Counted from the first letter of the stretch, positions 7,536-16,680 are shown. The stretch is DNA of 64,000 nt from Microbacterium barkeri (GCF_027921765.1 NZ_BSEJ01000012.1:62001-126000); one strand, 5' to 3'. Translations and numbers: made by a program. Notes: generated by a model from the letters alone, not told the origin.

Positions 7536-8921
7536 TCAGAGGCGCTCCTCGCGCACCTGCGCGATCGCCTCGGGCGCGAACGACGCCGTCGGCTCGTCGG
7601 CGTAGAGGTCGGCCTTCTGCGGGGCGATCGCGAGCGCCTCGACAGGCGCCGTCTCCGTCAGGACCTCGTCGAGCCCCTGCAGGGCGCTGAAGCGGCGCGC
7701 CTGGGTCACGACGTTCCGGTCGAGCGATCCGGCGAAGCGGTTGTATGCCTCGACGGTGGCGTTCAGGCGCTTCCCGAGCGTCGCGAGGTGCGCGCCGAGC
7801 GTGCCGAGGCGCTTGTGCAGCTCCTTGCCGACGAGGAAGATCTGCTGCGCCTCCTGTGCGAGCTGGTCCTGTCGCCACGCGTGACCCACCGTGCGCAGCA
7901 GGGCGACGAGCGTCGAGGGAGTCGCGATCACGACGTTGCGCTCGAACGCGTACTCGTACAGTGTCGCGTCCTCGTCGAGGGCGGCGGCGAGGAAGGGCTC
8001 GGCGGGGACGAACATCACGACGAACTCGGGCGACCCGGCCACCGCGTCCCAGTACTCCTTCGCGCCGAGGTCGTCGATGTGCTTGCGGAGGTGGCGGGCG
8101 TGAGCCTGCAGTCGCTGCGCGCGCACCGCGTCGTCGGTCGCCTCCATGGCCTCGAGGTAGCCGCTGAACGCGACCTTGGAGTCGACGACGACGCGCTTGT
8201 CGCCGGCGAGGTGGATGACGAGGTCGGGCCGGAGCGCTCCGTCGTCGGTGACATGGTGGGACTGCTCGGCGAAGTCGACGTGGTTGAGCATGCCGGCGGC
8301 CTCCACGACCCGCCGCAGCTGGAGCTCGCCCCACCGCCCGCGCACCTGAGGAGCGCGCAGCGCGTTCACGAGGTTGCGGGTCTCCGAGCCGAGCGCCTCC
8401 GACGAGCGCCGCATGTGCGCGAGCTGCTCCGCGAGAGCGGCGTTCGCCTCGAGCCGCGCCCTCTCGGCGGTCGACACCTCGGTCTTGACGGTGTCGAGCG
8501 TCTCGCGGATGGGGGCGATGAGCCGCTCGACCGCCTCCTGCCGTCGGCGCAGCTCGGCCGCGCCCTCGCTCTGGCTGCGCGTGAGGCGCTCCTCGGCCTG
8601 CGCGAGGAAGCTCCGCGTGTTGGCCTCGAGCGCGCGCCGGCTGAGCGCGTCGAACTCGTCGGCGAGGCGCTTCTGGTCGGCGCGCAGTTCGTCGACCCGC
8701 TCGGCTGCGAGCGTGCGCTCCTCCGCGACGCGCGCCGCGGTCTCCGCGCGCGCCGACGCGACGTCGCGCTGCAGGCTCGCGATCTGCAGGCGGGCGGCGC
8801 CGAGCTCCGCGCGCTGCTCGGCGTCTGCCGCGCTCCCGCGCTGGCGGCCGACGACGAAGCCGAGCGCCCCGGCGAGGGCCGCGGCGATCACGGCGATGGC
8901 GATGACGAGGAGGATGTCCAT
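7536..8921 (-). CDS. rmuC: DNA recombination protein RmuC homologue
   Basis: This 461-aa protein has one N-terminal transmembrane helix (residues 1-26), a long coiled coil rich in Glu/Arg/Ala to about residue 170, and the RmuC nuclease-like core from about 180 to 400 (RGRWGELQLRRVVEAAGM, DLVIHLAGDKRVVVDSK, FVPAEPFLAAAL). RmuC limits DNA inversion and is placed near PD-(D/E)XK nucleases; the DLVIHL...VVVDSK motif (about residues 228-248) fits that core. The start is the ATG at 8921; no strong Shine-Dalgarno sequence precedes it, but a CACAAT hexamer ends 6 nt upstream, so a leaderless message is possible. It is followed by the pectinase promoter, making it a separate unit. Confidence 0.92.
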   Translation of the reverse strand: MDILLVIAIAVIAAALAGALGFVVGRQRGSAADAEQRAELGAARLQIASLQRDVASARAETAARVAEERTLAAERVDELRADQKRLADEFDALSRRALEANTRSFLAQAEERLTRSQSEGAAELRRRQEAVERLIAPIRETLDTVKTEVSTAERARLEANAALAEQLAHMRRSSEALGSETRNLVNALRAPQVRGRWGELQLRRVVEAAGMLNHVDFAEQSHHVTDDGALRPDLVIHLAGDKRVVVDSKVAFSGYLEAMEATDDAVRAQRLQAHARHLRKHIDDLGAKEYWDAVAGSPEFVVMFVPAEPFLAAALDEDATLYEYAFERNVVIATPSTLVALLRTVGHAWRQDQLAQEAQQIFLVGKELHKRLGTLGAHLATLGKRLNATVEAYNRFAGSLDRNVVTQARRFSALQGLDEVLTETAPVEALAIAPQKADLYADEPTASFAPEAIAQVREERL

Positions 8922-8954
8922 ACCGGCATTGTGCGCGAGGGGTCGGACATCCTC

Positions 8955-8975
8955 GGGCGCGCCGAGCGCGCGCCC
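8955..8975 (-). terminator. Possible hairpin terminator after the symporter gene
   Basis: An 8-bp stem GGGCGCGC/GCGCGCCC (8955-8962 with 8968-8975) lies just downstream of the symporter stop and before RmuC. There is no U tract, so this is a moderate call. Confidence 0.4.
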
Positions 8976-8982
8976 TCACCGG

Positions 8983-10218
8983 TCAGGTGCGGACGGCGTC
9001 CTGCTGCTCCGAGTCCTCGCCGATCCTGCCCCGCGCGAGCCTGTTGATGACGAGTGCGATCGCGCCGTCGCCGGTCACGTTCGTCGCCGTGCCGAAGCTG
9101 TCGAGTGCGATGTACAGCGCGAACATGAGGCCGACCTCGGTCTCGCCGAAGCCGAGCATGCTCGTGAGCAGGCCGGCGGCGGCGGCGATCGCGCCGCCGG
9201 GGACGCCGGGGGCCGCGATCATCATGACACCGAGCATGAGGATGAACGGCAGGTAGGACCCGAGCTCGACCGGCCCGCCCGTGATGAGCAGGATCGCGAT
9301 CGAGAAGCAGGTGATCTTCACCATCGAGCCCGAGAGGTGGATGGTCGCGCACAGCGGCACGACGAACCCCGCGACCGCGTCGCTCACGCGATTGCGCTTG
9401 ACCGACTCGAGCGTGACCGGGATGGTTGCGGCCGATGACGAGGTGCCGAGCGCCGTGCCGTAGGCGTCGCGCATGTTCCAGAGGGCCCTGAGCGGGTTGA
9501 CGCCCGCGATCGCGCCCGCGGCCGCGTACTGGAGAAGGAGCACGACGAGCGTGAGCCCGAAGGACACCGCGACGACCACGACGAAGCGGCCTACGACGTC
9601 GACCGCCTCGCCGCTGCGCGCCAGATCCATGAAGATGCCGAAGATGTAGAGGGGGAGCGCCGGCACGATGACGTGCCGGATGAGCGACTCGATGACCGTG
9701 CGGAACTCGACCGCCGCCTTGAGGAGGATCGACGGGCGGATGGCCGTGAGCCCGATGCCGACGACGAACGCGAGCACGAGCGCCGTCATCACCTCGAGAG
9801 CGGGCGGCAGCACGATCTCGGTGGGCGACCCGCTCGGGCTCGAGGCGACCGTGAAGTACGGCGTCAGCCCCGAGCCGCTGCCCTCGGTGAGGGCCTCGAG
9901 GCTCCGGTCGCTCATGACGGGGGTGAAGATCCACCGGCTGACGGCGTAGGCGAGGAGGCCGGCGAGGATGGTCGAGGCGTACGCGATCGCCGCGGTCAGG
10001 CCGAGCCACCGGCCGGCGCCGCGTCCGAGCTCGGCGATCGCGGGGGTGACGAGCCCGATGATGATGAGCGGGACCGAGAATCCGAGGAGGCCCGAGAAGA
10101 CCGAGTTGTAGGTGAGGAAGACGTTGCCGAGCCATTCCGGCATGACGGGCCCGGTGACGATGCCCAGCGCGATCGCGATGACGATCCAGGCGAGGAGGGG
10201 GAGGCGGAGGAATGTCAT
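8983..10218 (-). CDS. Dicarboxylate/amino acid:cation symporter (DAACS family)
   Basis: The 411-aa multi-pass inner-membrane protein of the glutamate/dicarboxylate transporter fold couples substrate uptake to H+ or Na+. The family shows in the serine-rich re-entrant loop GTSSSAATIPVTLESVKRN near residues 265-283, in HLSGSMVKIT, in APGVPGGAI and in the final ALDSFGTATNVTGDGAIALVINR, which carries substrate- and cation-binding Asp and Asn residues. The ATG at 10218 is chosen because it places the first hydrophobic helix at residue 5; the frame is open further upstream but codes for non-membrane basic sequence. The exact substrate (glutamate, aspartate, C4-dicarboxylates) cannot be told. Confidence 0.9.
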   Translation of the reverse strand: MTFLRLPLLAWIVIAIALGIVTGPVMPEWLGNVFLTYNSVFSGLLGFSVPLIIIGLVTPAIAELGRGAGRWLGLTAAIAYASTILAGLLAYAVSRWIFTPVMSDRSLEALTEGSGSGLTPYFTVASSPSGSPTEIVLPPALEVMTALVLAFVVGIGLTAIRPSILLKAAVEFRTVIESLIRHVIVPALPLYIFGIFMDLARSGEAVDVVGRFVVVVAVSFGLTLVVLLLQYAAAGAIAGVNPLRALWNMRDAYGTALGTSSSAATIPVTLESVKRNRVSDAVAGFVVPLCATIHLSGSMVKITCFSIAILLITGGPVELGSYLPFILMLGVMMIAAPGVPGGAIAAAAGLLTSMLGFGETEVGLMFALYIALDSFGTATNVTGDGAIALVINRLARGRIGEDSEQQDAVRT

Positions 10219-10355
10219 CGGGATCCCGATCGGCCGTCGCGGCGCGCCGGCCCGGCGCCGGCGCGTGCGGCCCGGTCGGCCGCGCAGGTCATCGTAGCCG
10301 CGTGGCCGCGGACATCGCGATCTGATAACCTTGACTGTCGCGCGCGTGCGCGCTC

Positions 10356-10384
10356 TTGGCGTGCCGCCGAGTGCCGCGTAGCGT
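10356..10384 (+). promoter_or_regulatory. Candidate promoter of rpsA
   Basis: TTGGCG (10356-10361) and TAGCGT (10379-10384) are 17 bp apart, about 110 nt before the rpsA start. The region 10219-10502 is a 284-bp divergent gap between the symporter and rpsA; no RNA gene was recognised in it. Confidence 0.5.
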
Positions 10385-10502
10385 GGGACAGCACAATCCA
10401 ATCCACTGCCTCGGCTCATCCGGGGTGCCGTGCGTCGGCCAGCAGGCCCATGGCATCCGAGTCGCGAGGCCCGATCATCCCTCAACAAGGACAACCCACT
10501 AC

Positions 10503-11951
10503 ATGACTAACGCAACGACCGCCCCGGCCACCAAGCAGGTCGCGATCAACGACATCGGCTCTGCTGAGGACTTCCTGGCCGCGGTCGAGAAGACGCTCAA
10601 GTTCTTCAACGACGGCGACATCATCGACGGCACGATCGTCAAGATCGACCGCGACGAGGTCCTCCTCGATGTCGGCTACAAGACCGAGGGCGTCATCCCC
10701 TCGCGCGAGCTTTCCATCAAGCACGACGTCGACCCCAACGAGGTCGTCAGCGTCGGCGACCACGTCGAGGCCCTCGTCCTCCAGAAGGAGGACAAGGAAG
10801 GCCGTCTGATCCTGTCGAAGAAGCGTGCGCAGTACGAGCGCGCGTGGGGCGACGTGGAGAAGATCAAGGAGAACGACGGCGTCGTCACCGGCACGGTCAT
10901 CGAGGTCGTCAAGGGTGGTCTCATCGTCGACATCGGGCTGCGCGGCTTCCTCCCCGCGTCGCTCATCGAGCTCCGCCGCGTGCGCGACCTGACGCCGTAC
11001 CTCGGCCAGGAGATCGAGGCGAAGATCCTCGAGCTCGACAAGAACCGCAACAACGTCGTGCTGTCGCGCCGCGCGCTCCTCGAGGAGACGCAGTCGGCCA
11101 CGCGCACGCAGTTCCTCAACAACCTGCACAAGGGCCAGGTCCGCAAGGGCGTCGTCTCGTCGATCGTCAACTTCGGTGCGTTCGTCGACCTCGGCGGCGT
11201 GGACGGCCTCGTGCACGTCTCGGAGCTGTCGTGGAAGCACATCGAGCACGCCTCCGAGGTCGTCGAGGTCGGCCAGGAGGTCACCGTCGAGATCCTCGAG
11301 GTCGACCTCGACCGCGAGCGCGTCTCGCTCTCGCTCAAGGCGACGCAGGAGGACCCCTGGCAGGTCTTCGCCCGCACCCACGCGATCGGCCAGATCACGC
11401 CGGGCAAGGTCACGAAGCTCGTGCCGTTCGGTGCGTTCGTCCGCGTCGCGGACGGCATCGAGGGCCTCGTCCACATCTCGGAGCTCTCGAACAAGCACGT
11501 CGAGCTCGCCGAGCAGGTCGTCTCGGTCGGCGAGGAGGTCTTCGTCCGCGTCATCGACATCGACCTCGACCGCCGTCGCATCTCGCTCTCGCTCAAGCAG
11601 GCGAACGACCTCGTCGACCCCAACGGCACCGAGTTCGACCCGGCGCTGTACGGCATGGCCACCGAGTACGACGAGAACGGCGAGTACAAGTACCCCGAGG
11701 GCTTCGACCCCGAGAGCGGCCAGTGGCTCGAGGGCTTCGACGAGGCCCGCGAGAAGTGGGAGCAGGAGTACGCTGCCGCCCAGGCTCGCTGGGAGTCGCA
11801 CAAGGCCCAGGTCGCCAAGGCCCTCGAGGCCGAGGCCGAGGCCGGCGAGGAGTTCGGCGCGCCGACCTTCTCGAGCGAGTCGACCGGCGCCGGCACGCTC
11901 GCCGACGACGAGGCTCTCGCCGCTCTGCGCGAGAAGCTCTCCGGTCGCTGA
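10503..11951 (+). CDS. rpsA: 30S ribosomal protein S1
   Basis: The 482-aa protein contains four S1 RNA-binding repeats (about residues 33-105, 120-190, 205-277 and 290-365), each with the OB-fold pattern G-x-V-x(5)-FGAFV or its variant. Six-domain S1 is usual in proteobacteria; four is the actinobacterial form. The C-terminal 110 residues are acidic and low in complexity. S1 helps the 30S subunit bind mRNA. The ATG at 10503 has AAGGA 11 nt upstream; the same AAGGACAACC leader precedes the L31 gene at 63151. Codon use is strongly biased to C/G-ending codons, as expected for a highly expressed gene. A 14-bp terminator follows. Confidence 0.97.
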   Translation: MTNATTAPATKQVAINDIGSAEDFLAAVEKTLKFFNDGDIIDGTIVKIDRDEVLLDVGYKTEGVIPSRELSIKHDVDPNEVVSVGDHVEALVLQKEDKEGRLILSKKRAQYERAWGDVEKIKENDGVVTGTVIEVVKGGLIVDIGLRGFLPASLIELRRVRDLTPYLGQEIEAKILELDKNRNNVVLSRRALLEETQSATRTQFLNNLHKGQVRKGVVSSIVNFGAFVDLGGVDGLVHVSELSWKHIEHASEVVEVGQEVTVEILEVDLDRERVSLSLKATQEDPWQVFARTHAIGQITPGKVTKLVPFGAFVRVADGIEGLVHISELSNKHVELAEQVVSVGEEVFVRVIDIDLDRRRISLSLKQANDLVDPNGTEFDPALYGMATEYDENGEYKYPEGFDPESGQWLEGFDEAREKWEQEYAAAQARWESHKAQVAKALEAEAEAGEEFGAPTFSSESTGAGTLADDEALAALREKLSGR

Positions 11952-12000
11952 ATCCCGCTGACGCGGCGGATCTGATCCGCTGACGCTGCGATCACACGGC

Positions 12001-12032
12001 AAAGGGCCGGCTCCTTCGGGAGCCGGCCCTTT
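12001..12032. terminator. Bidirectional terminator between rpsA and the VOC gene
   Basis: A perfect 14-bp stem AAAGGGCCGGCTCC / GGAGCCGGCCCTTT closes a TTCG tetraloop. A/T ends on both sides allow termination of both convergent genes. Confidence 0.9.
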
Positions 12033-12046
12033 GTCGTGCGCGCCGG

Positions 12047-12409
12047 CTACATGCCGACGACGCCCTCGAAGAGTCCGATGTCGTTGCCGTCCGGATCGCG
12101 GAAGACGGCCCACCAGCTCGTCTCGGTGATCGGCGTCTTCTCCATGACGACCGTCGCGCCGGCGGCCTGCGCCTTCGCCAGCACGTCGTCGATCGAGTCG
12201 ACCTCGACGTACGAGCGCGGCTGCGTGAAGTCCGCGCTGCGCGGCGCGAGCCCTCCGCCCGAGATCTTGTTCGGCGCCTGCCACATGGGGTACTCCTCGA
12301 AGCCCGGAGGCGCCGAGATCTCCCATCCGAACAGCTCTCCGTAGAACGCCGCGGCGCGATCGAGGTCGGACACCGGGATGTCGATGTGGGTGATGTCTCC
12401 GTGGGGCAT
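12047..12409 (-). CDS. VOC (glyoxalase/bleomycin-resistance fold) family protein
   Basis: The 120-aa single vicinal-oxygen-chelate domain begins HGDITHIDIPVSDLDRAAAFY, with a FGWEI strand and a closing DPDGNDIGLFEG. His at the first strand and Glu at the last match VOC metal-ligand positions. The ATG at 12409 has AAAGGA upstream; longer forms would add a basic, unrelated leader. The family includes dioxygenases, glyoxalases and antibiotic-binding proteins, so no substrate is assigned. The gene is convergent with rpsA and divergent from the glycine-rich protein gene at 12580, inside the segment that separates rpsA from coaE. Confidence 0.85.
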   Translation of the reverse strand: MPHGDITHIDIPVSDLDRAAAFYGELFGWEISAPPGFEEYPMWQAPNKISGGGLAPRSADFTQPRSYVEVDSIDDVLAKAQAAGATVVMEKTPITETSWWAVFRDPDGNDIGLFEGVVGM

Positions 12410-12579
12410 GGCGGTCCTTTCACAGCGGGTGGCGGTGGACGCGGTCACCGTACCGCCGCCGGCGGGGGAGGACAAGGGCACGGCCCGCGAGCGCGCACAG
12501 CGGACGCATAGAGAAGGGACACGCGGCACGGAGCCAGGGGCGCTATCTTCGGATCACGAACCCCGACAGGAGGTTGATC

Positions 12580-13302
12580 ATGGGATTCCTCGACCGCATC
12601 AGGCAGGCTGCGCGCGACGTCATGGGCGATGAGCGCTCCTCGACCTCCGTCGATCAGGATCGCACGCGCAGCTACGCGCAGACACCGCCTCCGCAGACGA
12701 CCGCCTTCGGCACGATCGACCCCGACGGGCGGCCCACATCGCGCTCGTACACGACGGACACCACTCCGCCTCCGCCGAGCGCCGCAGGCCGGAGCGAGGA
12801 GGAGATCGCCGTCGAGCGCTACCGCTACCTCCTCCGCACGGCCCCGCCCGAGACGATCGAGCAGGTGCACGCCGAGGCGTTCGGCCGGCTCACCGAGGCT
12901 CAGCGCCAGCAGGTCCTGGCGGATCTGTCGCAGACCCTGCCCCCGCAGGAGCGTCCTGCGAATGCGGATCCCGCGGCCATGGCACGGGCCGCGACGCGGG
13001 CCGAGTACCTCAATCCTGGCACGATGGAGCGCACGCTGGGCGGCGGCCGTCAGGGCCCGGGATTCGGGACGATCGTCGGCGGCTCCCTGCTCGGGACGGT
13101 CGCCGGCTACGTCGTCGGATCGGCGCTCGTGAGCGCCTTCCTCGCTCCGTCCTTCGCGGGCGGGGAGGACGCCTCGGCCGGCGAGGACGCGTCGGCCGAC
13201 GCCGGCGGCGCGGATGGCGCCGATGCGGCTGCCGACGGCGGCGCCGCCGACATGGGCGGCTTCGGAGATTTCGGAGGAGATTTCGGCGGCTTCGAGTTCT
13301 GA
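12580..13302 (+). CDS. Uncharacterised membrane-anchored protein with Gly/Phe/Asp-rich tail
   Basis: This 240-aa protein starts at ATG 12580 behind GACAGGAGG. An N-terminal amphipathic helix (GFLDRIRQAARDVMG) is followed by a polar, Pro-rich linker. A conserved-looking helical block of about 60 residues (SEEEIAVERYRYLLRTAPP... to TLPPQERP) comes next. One glycine-rich transmembrane segment (about residues 165-192) leads to an Ala/Asp/Gly tail ending in repeated GGFGD/GGDFGGFEF. I do not recognise the family. The EIAVERYRYLLRTAPPETIEQ block resembles helices of actinobacterial proteins of unknown function. It is monocistronic; two hairpins and a terminator follow. Confidence 0.75.
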   Translation: MGFLDRIRQAARDVMGDERSSTSVDQDRTRSYAQTPPPQTTAFGTIDPDGRPTSRSYTTDTTPPPPSAAGRSEEEIAVERYRYLLRTAPPETIEQVHAEAFGRLTEAQRQQVLADLSQTLPPQERPANADPAAMARAATRAEYLNPGTMERTLGGGRQGPGFGTIVGGSLLGTVAGYVVGSALVSAFLAPSFAGGEDASAGEDASADAGGADGADAAADGGAADMGGFGDFGGDFGGFEF

Positions 13303-13318
13303 CTCGCCGCCTCGGACT

Positions 13319-13369
13319 CGGGCTCTTTGGGAGAGGAGCCCGTGCTCGGATTCTCGGGAGAGGAATCCG
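13319..13369 (+). other. Two tandem covarying RNA hairpins in the 3' region
   Basis: Hairpin 1 pairs CGGGCTC (13319-13325) with GAGCCCG (13336-13342). Hairpin 2 pairs CGGATTC (13347-13353) with GAATCCG (13363-13369). Both loops end in GGGAGAG. The stems differ by two compensatory changes (G-C to A-T and C-G to T-A), so pairing is kept while the sequence differs. They lie between the glycine-rich protein gene and its terminator, so they should be part of its 3' UTR or a small RNA. Their function is unknown. Confidence 0.6.
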
Positions 13370-13383
13370 TGGGAGAGAGAAGG

Positions 13384-13420
13384 GCGCCCCGGCCGGACCA
13401 CCCCCAACCGGCCGGGGCGC
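13384..13420. terminator. Strong GC hairpin terminator
   Basis: A 13-bp perfect stem GCGCCCCGGCCGG (13384-13396) pairs with 13408-13420 around an 11-nt loop. It ends the transcript of the glycine-rich protein gene and may serve the opposing FAD/SDR/TPR operon. Confidence 0.75.
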
Positions 13421-13489
13421 TCGTTCGCGCGGGCGCGCGGTGCGCCGAAGATCAGCGCACGCTGGCGGATCGTCTCCGCATGAGGCGGC

Positions 13490-13966
13490 TCACTCGCCCG
13501 TGAGCTCGCGCGCATACGCTGCCGCCGAGCGGCGGTAGCGCGGCAGCGACGGGACGAGCGCCTCGATCGCCGTCCGCAGCGCCTCCGCGTCGCGGCCCGC
13601 GCTGTGCAGCGCGAGGGCGAGGAACACCTCCCGCGCGGCACCTGTCGCGGGGTGAGCAGGCGCGGCCTCGAGGAGGGCGATCGCGTCGTCGGCGCGGCCG
13701 AGGTTGCGCAGCGTCGATGCGCGCTGGATCGCGAGCTGCGCGGCGCGATCGGGGTCGAGGTCCGCGATCCCCGCGGCGGCAGCCCGCTCGTAGAGCTCGA
13801 GGGCCTCCGCCTCGCGGCCGACGCTGTCGTGCGCGCCGCCCAGCTCGAACGCCGCGAGCGCGGGATGCGGCGCATCGGCCGCGACCGCGGCCATCCGCTC
13901 GACGAGGGTGGACTCGTCGTCGTCGGCCCAGACGGCCTCGACCCGCTTCTCCCAATCCGCGTTCAC
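13490..13966 (-). CDS. Tetratricopeptide-repeat protein
   Basis: The 158-aa, wholly helical protein has about three TPR-like hairpins (ALAAFELGGAHDSVGREAEALELYERA, AQLAIQRASTLRNLGRADDAIALLEAA, VFLALALHSAGRDAEALRTAIEAL). It matches the small TPR_5-type proteins common in actinobacteria, likely a protein-interaction scaffold. The start is GTG 13966, whose GTGA overlaps the stop of the SDR gene, so translation is coupled. It is the last gene of the three-gene unit FAD protein - SDR - TPR. No catalytic residues are seen. Confidence 0.85.
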   Translation of the reverse strand: MNADWEKRVEAVWADDDESTLVERMAAVAADAPHPALAAFELGGAHDSVGREAEALELYERAAAAGIADLDPDRAAQLAIQRASTLRNLGRADDAIALLEAAPAHPATGAAREVFLALALHSAGRDAEALRTAIEALVPSLPRYRRSAAAYARELTGE

Positions 13967-14658
13967 AGGCGTGCGATCTCCTGGCGCGGGCGCAGCGCCA
14001 CATCCGTGATGTGCGCGTCGGCGGGCAGGTCGACGACGTAGCGGACCGACGCCGCGACGGTCGCGGGGCGGATGTACCGCTCGGCGGTGTAGCTCTCGGC
14101 GGGGATCCCGGCGCGCAGCATGGGCGTGTCGGTCTGGCCGGGTGCGATCGTGACGACGCGCATGCGGTGCCTCTCCTCGTCGAGGCGCAGCACGTCGGCG
14201 ACGGCTCGGAGGGCGTGCTTCGACGCCGTGTACACCGCACTGCCGGGCACCGGCCGCGTACCTGCTCCCGAGCCGATGAACACGACGGTCGCCGCGCTCG
14301 CGCGCAGCTGGGGCAGCAGAGCGCGCGTGAGGAGCGCGGGCCCCACGACGTTCGTCGACAGCATCCGCAGCCAGTCGTCCTCCGTCGCGTCCTCGACCGA
14401 GATGTGGTCGCCCACCGCGGCGGCGTGCACGAGGACATCGACGCGGTCGAGGTCGGAAGAGAGAGCGGCGAGCGCGTCGCGGTCGGTGACGTCCAGGCGG
14501 CGGGGCTCGGCGTGGGTCTCGGCCGCGAGCGCCGCGAGCGCGTCGTCGCGGCGTCCGAGTGCGATGACGCGGTGCGTGCGGACGAGGTCGCGCACGATCT
14601 CGGTGCCCATCCCGCCGGTGGCTCCCGTGACGATCGCGACGGGTCGGTTCTCGGTCAT
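13963..14658 (-). CDS. Short-chain dehydrogenase/reductase (classical SDR)
   Basis: The 231-aa NAD(P)-dependent oxidoreductase has TGATGGMG (residues 11-18, cofactor binding), LVHAAAVGD in place of NAG, the catalytic Ser in FIGSGAG and the YTASK active-site motif. Arg at [10 protein letters not shown] favours NADP. The substrate is unknown. The start ATG 14658 overlaps the stop of the FAD-protein gene (ATGA), and its own stop overlaps the TPR gene, so the three form one coupled operon. Confidence 0.9.
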   Translation of the reverse strand: MTENRPVAIVTGATGGMGTEIVRDLVRTHRVIALGRRDDALAALAAETHAEPRRLDVTDRDALAALSSDLDRVDVLVHAAAVGDHISVEDATEDDWLRMLSTNVVGPALLTRALLPQLRASAATVVFIGSGAGTRPVPGSAVYTASKHALRAVADVLRLDEERHRMRVVTIAPGQTDTPMLRAGIPAESYTAERYIRPATVAASVRYVVDLPADAHITDVALRPRQEIARL

Positions 14659-16655
14659 GTCGTGCTCCCGTGGTCGGATGCCGCGGCCGCGGCGATGAGG
14701 GACCGTGCGACGCGATCGGTCTCGCGCAGCATGGTGGGGTCGGTGCGCGGCATCGGGCTGATGATCGCGTCGTGCATGGTCTCGTCGATCGGGATGCCGG
14801 CCACGTGGAACGACGGGTCGACGGTGCCGTCGGCGTGCACGAGGCGCCCCGTGGCGGGCTCGATGTCGAATCCGCCGGTCGCCACGCCGCCCGACGCCCG
14901 GGACGGCGCCTCGAACGGGCGGACCCTGCCGTCCGCCGCGAGCGAGCGGACGAGCGGGTCCGCGGTCTCCGCCACGTCGTGGGCGTGCATCCACGCGTCC
15001 ACGAGCACGGGGGCCGAGACCCCGGAGCCGGAGACCGCGGGCGAGGATGCGTGGAACGCGCCGTCGGCGGACGTCACAGCGGCGCCCGGGCCGATGAAGC
15101 GCACGATGCCCGCGCGCATGAGGGCGAGCAGCTGCCGGCTGCGGAACGCGGGCGGCCCCGATCCGACCATCCCGCCGACCGTCATCAGGGCTCGGAACCC
15201 CGCGGCGCGGGACTCCGCGTCGAAGCCGCCGAACGCGCCGATGCGGCTCACCACGCCGCGGGCGGACGCGATCGACCACAGCGCCGCCTTGAGCGGGCTG
15301 TCGAGGCCGCGCTCGGCCTCGGCGAGGTCGTCGAGGACGAACCGCTCGACCCAGGACGCGTACTCCGCAGGCGACGCCCACGTGGCGCCCTCGCCCGGCA
15401 GGATGGCCGCCGCCAGGTCGAGCCGATCGTCCGGATCGGCGACGAACGGGGAGACCGCGTCGGCGAGCACGGCGATCCGCTCGCGGGTCGCGGCGCCCGT
15501 CGCCTCGAGCGGAGCGGAGCGGATGGCGTCGAGGGCCGCGCGGAGATCCACGGCCTCCGGCTTCACGCGCGCGAGCGTCGTGTGGTAGTCGGCGAACGCG
15601 TCGCGCAGGATGAGCGGCCACACACGTCCGTCGAAGTCGATGGGGCGGGGGACAGCCGTCCAGTCGACGGCGCGGAGGTGGTGCTGAGGAGCCCGCGGCG
15701 GGAGGGAGCCGTACAGCGTCTTCGCGCGGAACGGCACCCCGCGCCGCGACGTCACGTGGAGCAGGGGCTCGCGCCCCGACGGCTCGTATCGGAGGCCGCC
15801 CGGAGCGCCGGCGTCGTCGGCGAAGCGCCCGCCGCGCCCGACGCTCAGCAGGGCCATGGCGTCGAAGAAGCCCATGCCGAGCCCCCGCACGATCGCCTCG
15901 GCGCGGTCGGGCACCCTGTCGAGGGACTGATCGGCGGGCGAGTCGGGGCGGACCCAGATGAGGGAGGGGTGCGCGTCGACCGCACCGAGGATCCTGCGTT
16001 CCTCGGCGGTCACCGTGCGCTCGAGCCATCCGGTCGCCGCGACGACCGCGTCGGCCGCGATCTCCCGATCGCCGAGGTCGAGGATGTCGCGCCCGTCGTG
16101 ACGCCGGGCGCCGACCACGCGGGCGAGGTGCTCGTGGACGCGCACGCCCGCGGGGAGGGTCGCCTTCGCATGCGCGAGGCACCACGCGATGTACTCGCCG
16201 TAGAGGGCGCGCGACGGATGCGACTCCGGACGCTGCGCGCGCAGCTCGGCGCTGTACTCATCCGCGAGGCCGGGACGGACCGGCACACGCGCGAAGGCGG
16301 CGACGTGCGCCTCCGGGATGCGCGAGACGACGGCATCCGCGCCGCCGTGGGCGCCGTGCCGGACGAGCTGGCACCACTCGTAGAGGGTCGGGCCGGGGCG
16401 GATCGGGCCGGCGATGCTCGCGGCGTCGTCCGTGAAGAGCGTCACGGCGTCGGCGAGCGTGTTCATGCACAGCTCGCGCGGCTGGTCCGTGCGCCAGATC
16501 CGGCCGGCTCCGATCTGCGTGTCGTCGATGAGGTGCACGTCGAGCGCGGCGCCGCGAGGGAGGTTCGCGCCGATCCGCTCGAGCAGCGAGACCCCGCGGG
16601 GTCCGCCGCCGACGATCGCGATGACGGGTCGGGCAGTGGTGGGCATCCCCTCCAT
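14655..16655 (-). CDS. FAD/NAD(P)-binding protein (PF13454-type N-terminus)
   Basis: The 666-aa flavoprotein-like protein has the Rossmann motif [18 protein letters not shown] at its start, a RIWRTDQP loop, a second nucleotide-binding region near 215-260, and no membrane segment. It resembles large actinobacterial proteins annotated only as FAD/NAD(P)-binding, distantly related to flavin monooxygenases. The ATG at 16655 is preferred because TAGGAG lies 9 nt upstream; an ATG 9 nt later is an alternative. It heads the coupled FAD-SDR-TPR unit and is divergent from coaE with only 25 nt between start codons. The reaction is unknown; the SDR partner suggests joint redox processing of one substrate. 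Confidence 0.85.
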   Translation of the reverse strand: MEGMPTTARPVIAIVGGGPRGVSLLERIGANLPRGAALDVHLIDDTQIGAGRIWRTDQPRELCMNTLADAVTLFTDDAASIAGPIRPGPTLYEWCQLVRHGAHGGADAVVSRIPEAHVAAFARVPVRPGLADEYSAELRAQRPESHPSRALYGEYIAWCLAHAKATLPAGVRVHEHLARVVGARRHDGRDILDLGDREIAADAVVAATGWLERTVTAEERRILGAVDAHPSLIWVRPDSPADQSLDRVPDRAEAIVRGLGMGFFDAMALLSVGRGGRFADDAGAPGGLRYEPSGREPLLHVTSRRGVPFRAKTLYGSLPPRAPQHHLRAVDWTAVPRPIDFDGRVWPLILRDAFADYHTTLARVKPEAVDLRAALDAIRSAPLEATGAATRERIAVLADAVSPFVADPDDRLDLAAAILPGEGATWASPAEYASWVERFVLDDLAEAERGLDSPLKAALWSIASARGVVSRIGAFGGFDAESRAAGFRALMTVGGMVGSGPPAFRSRQLLALMRAGIVRFIGPGAAVTSADGAFHASSPAVSGSGVSAPVLVDAWMHAHDVAETADPLVRSLAADGRVRPFEAPSRASGGVATGGFDIEPATGRLVHADGTVDPSFHVAGIPIDETMHDAIISPMPRTDPTMLRETDRVARSLIAAAAASDHGSTT

Positions 16656-16668
16656 TCTCGCGCGCTCC

Positions 16669-16674
16669 TAGACT
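16669..16674 (+). promoter_or_regulatory. -10 box TAGACT placing coaE as leaderless
   Basis: TAGACT ends 6 nt before the coaE ATG, so the expected transcription start is the A of the start codon. No Shine-Dalgarno sequence is needed or clearly present. Confidence 0.55.
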
Positions 16675-16680
16675 GGCGGC

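Noticed and set aside
13319..13369. Hairpins as CsrA-binding sites
   Set aside because: Loops contain GGGA, but CsrA is not expected in this lineage and no csrA gene is seen.
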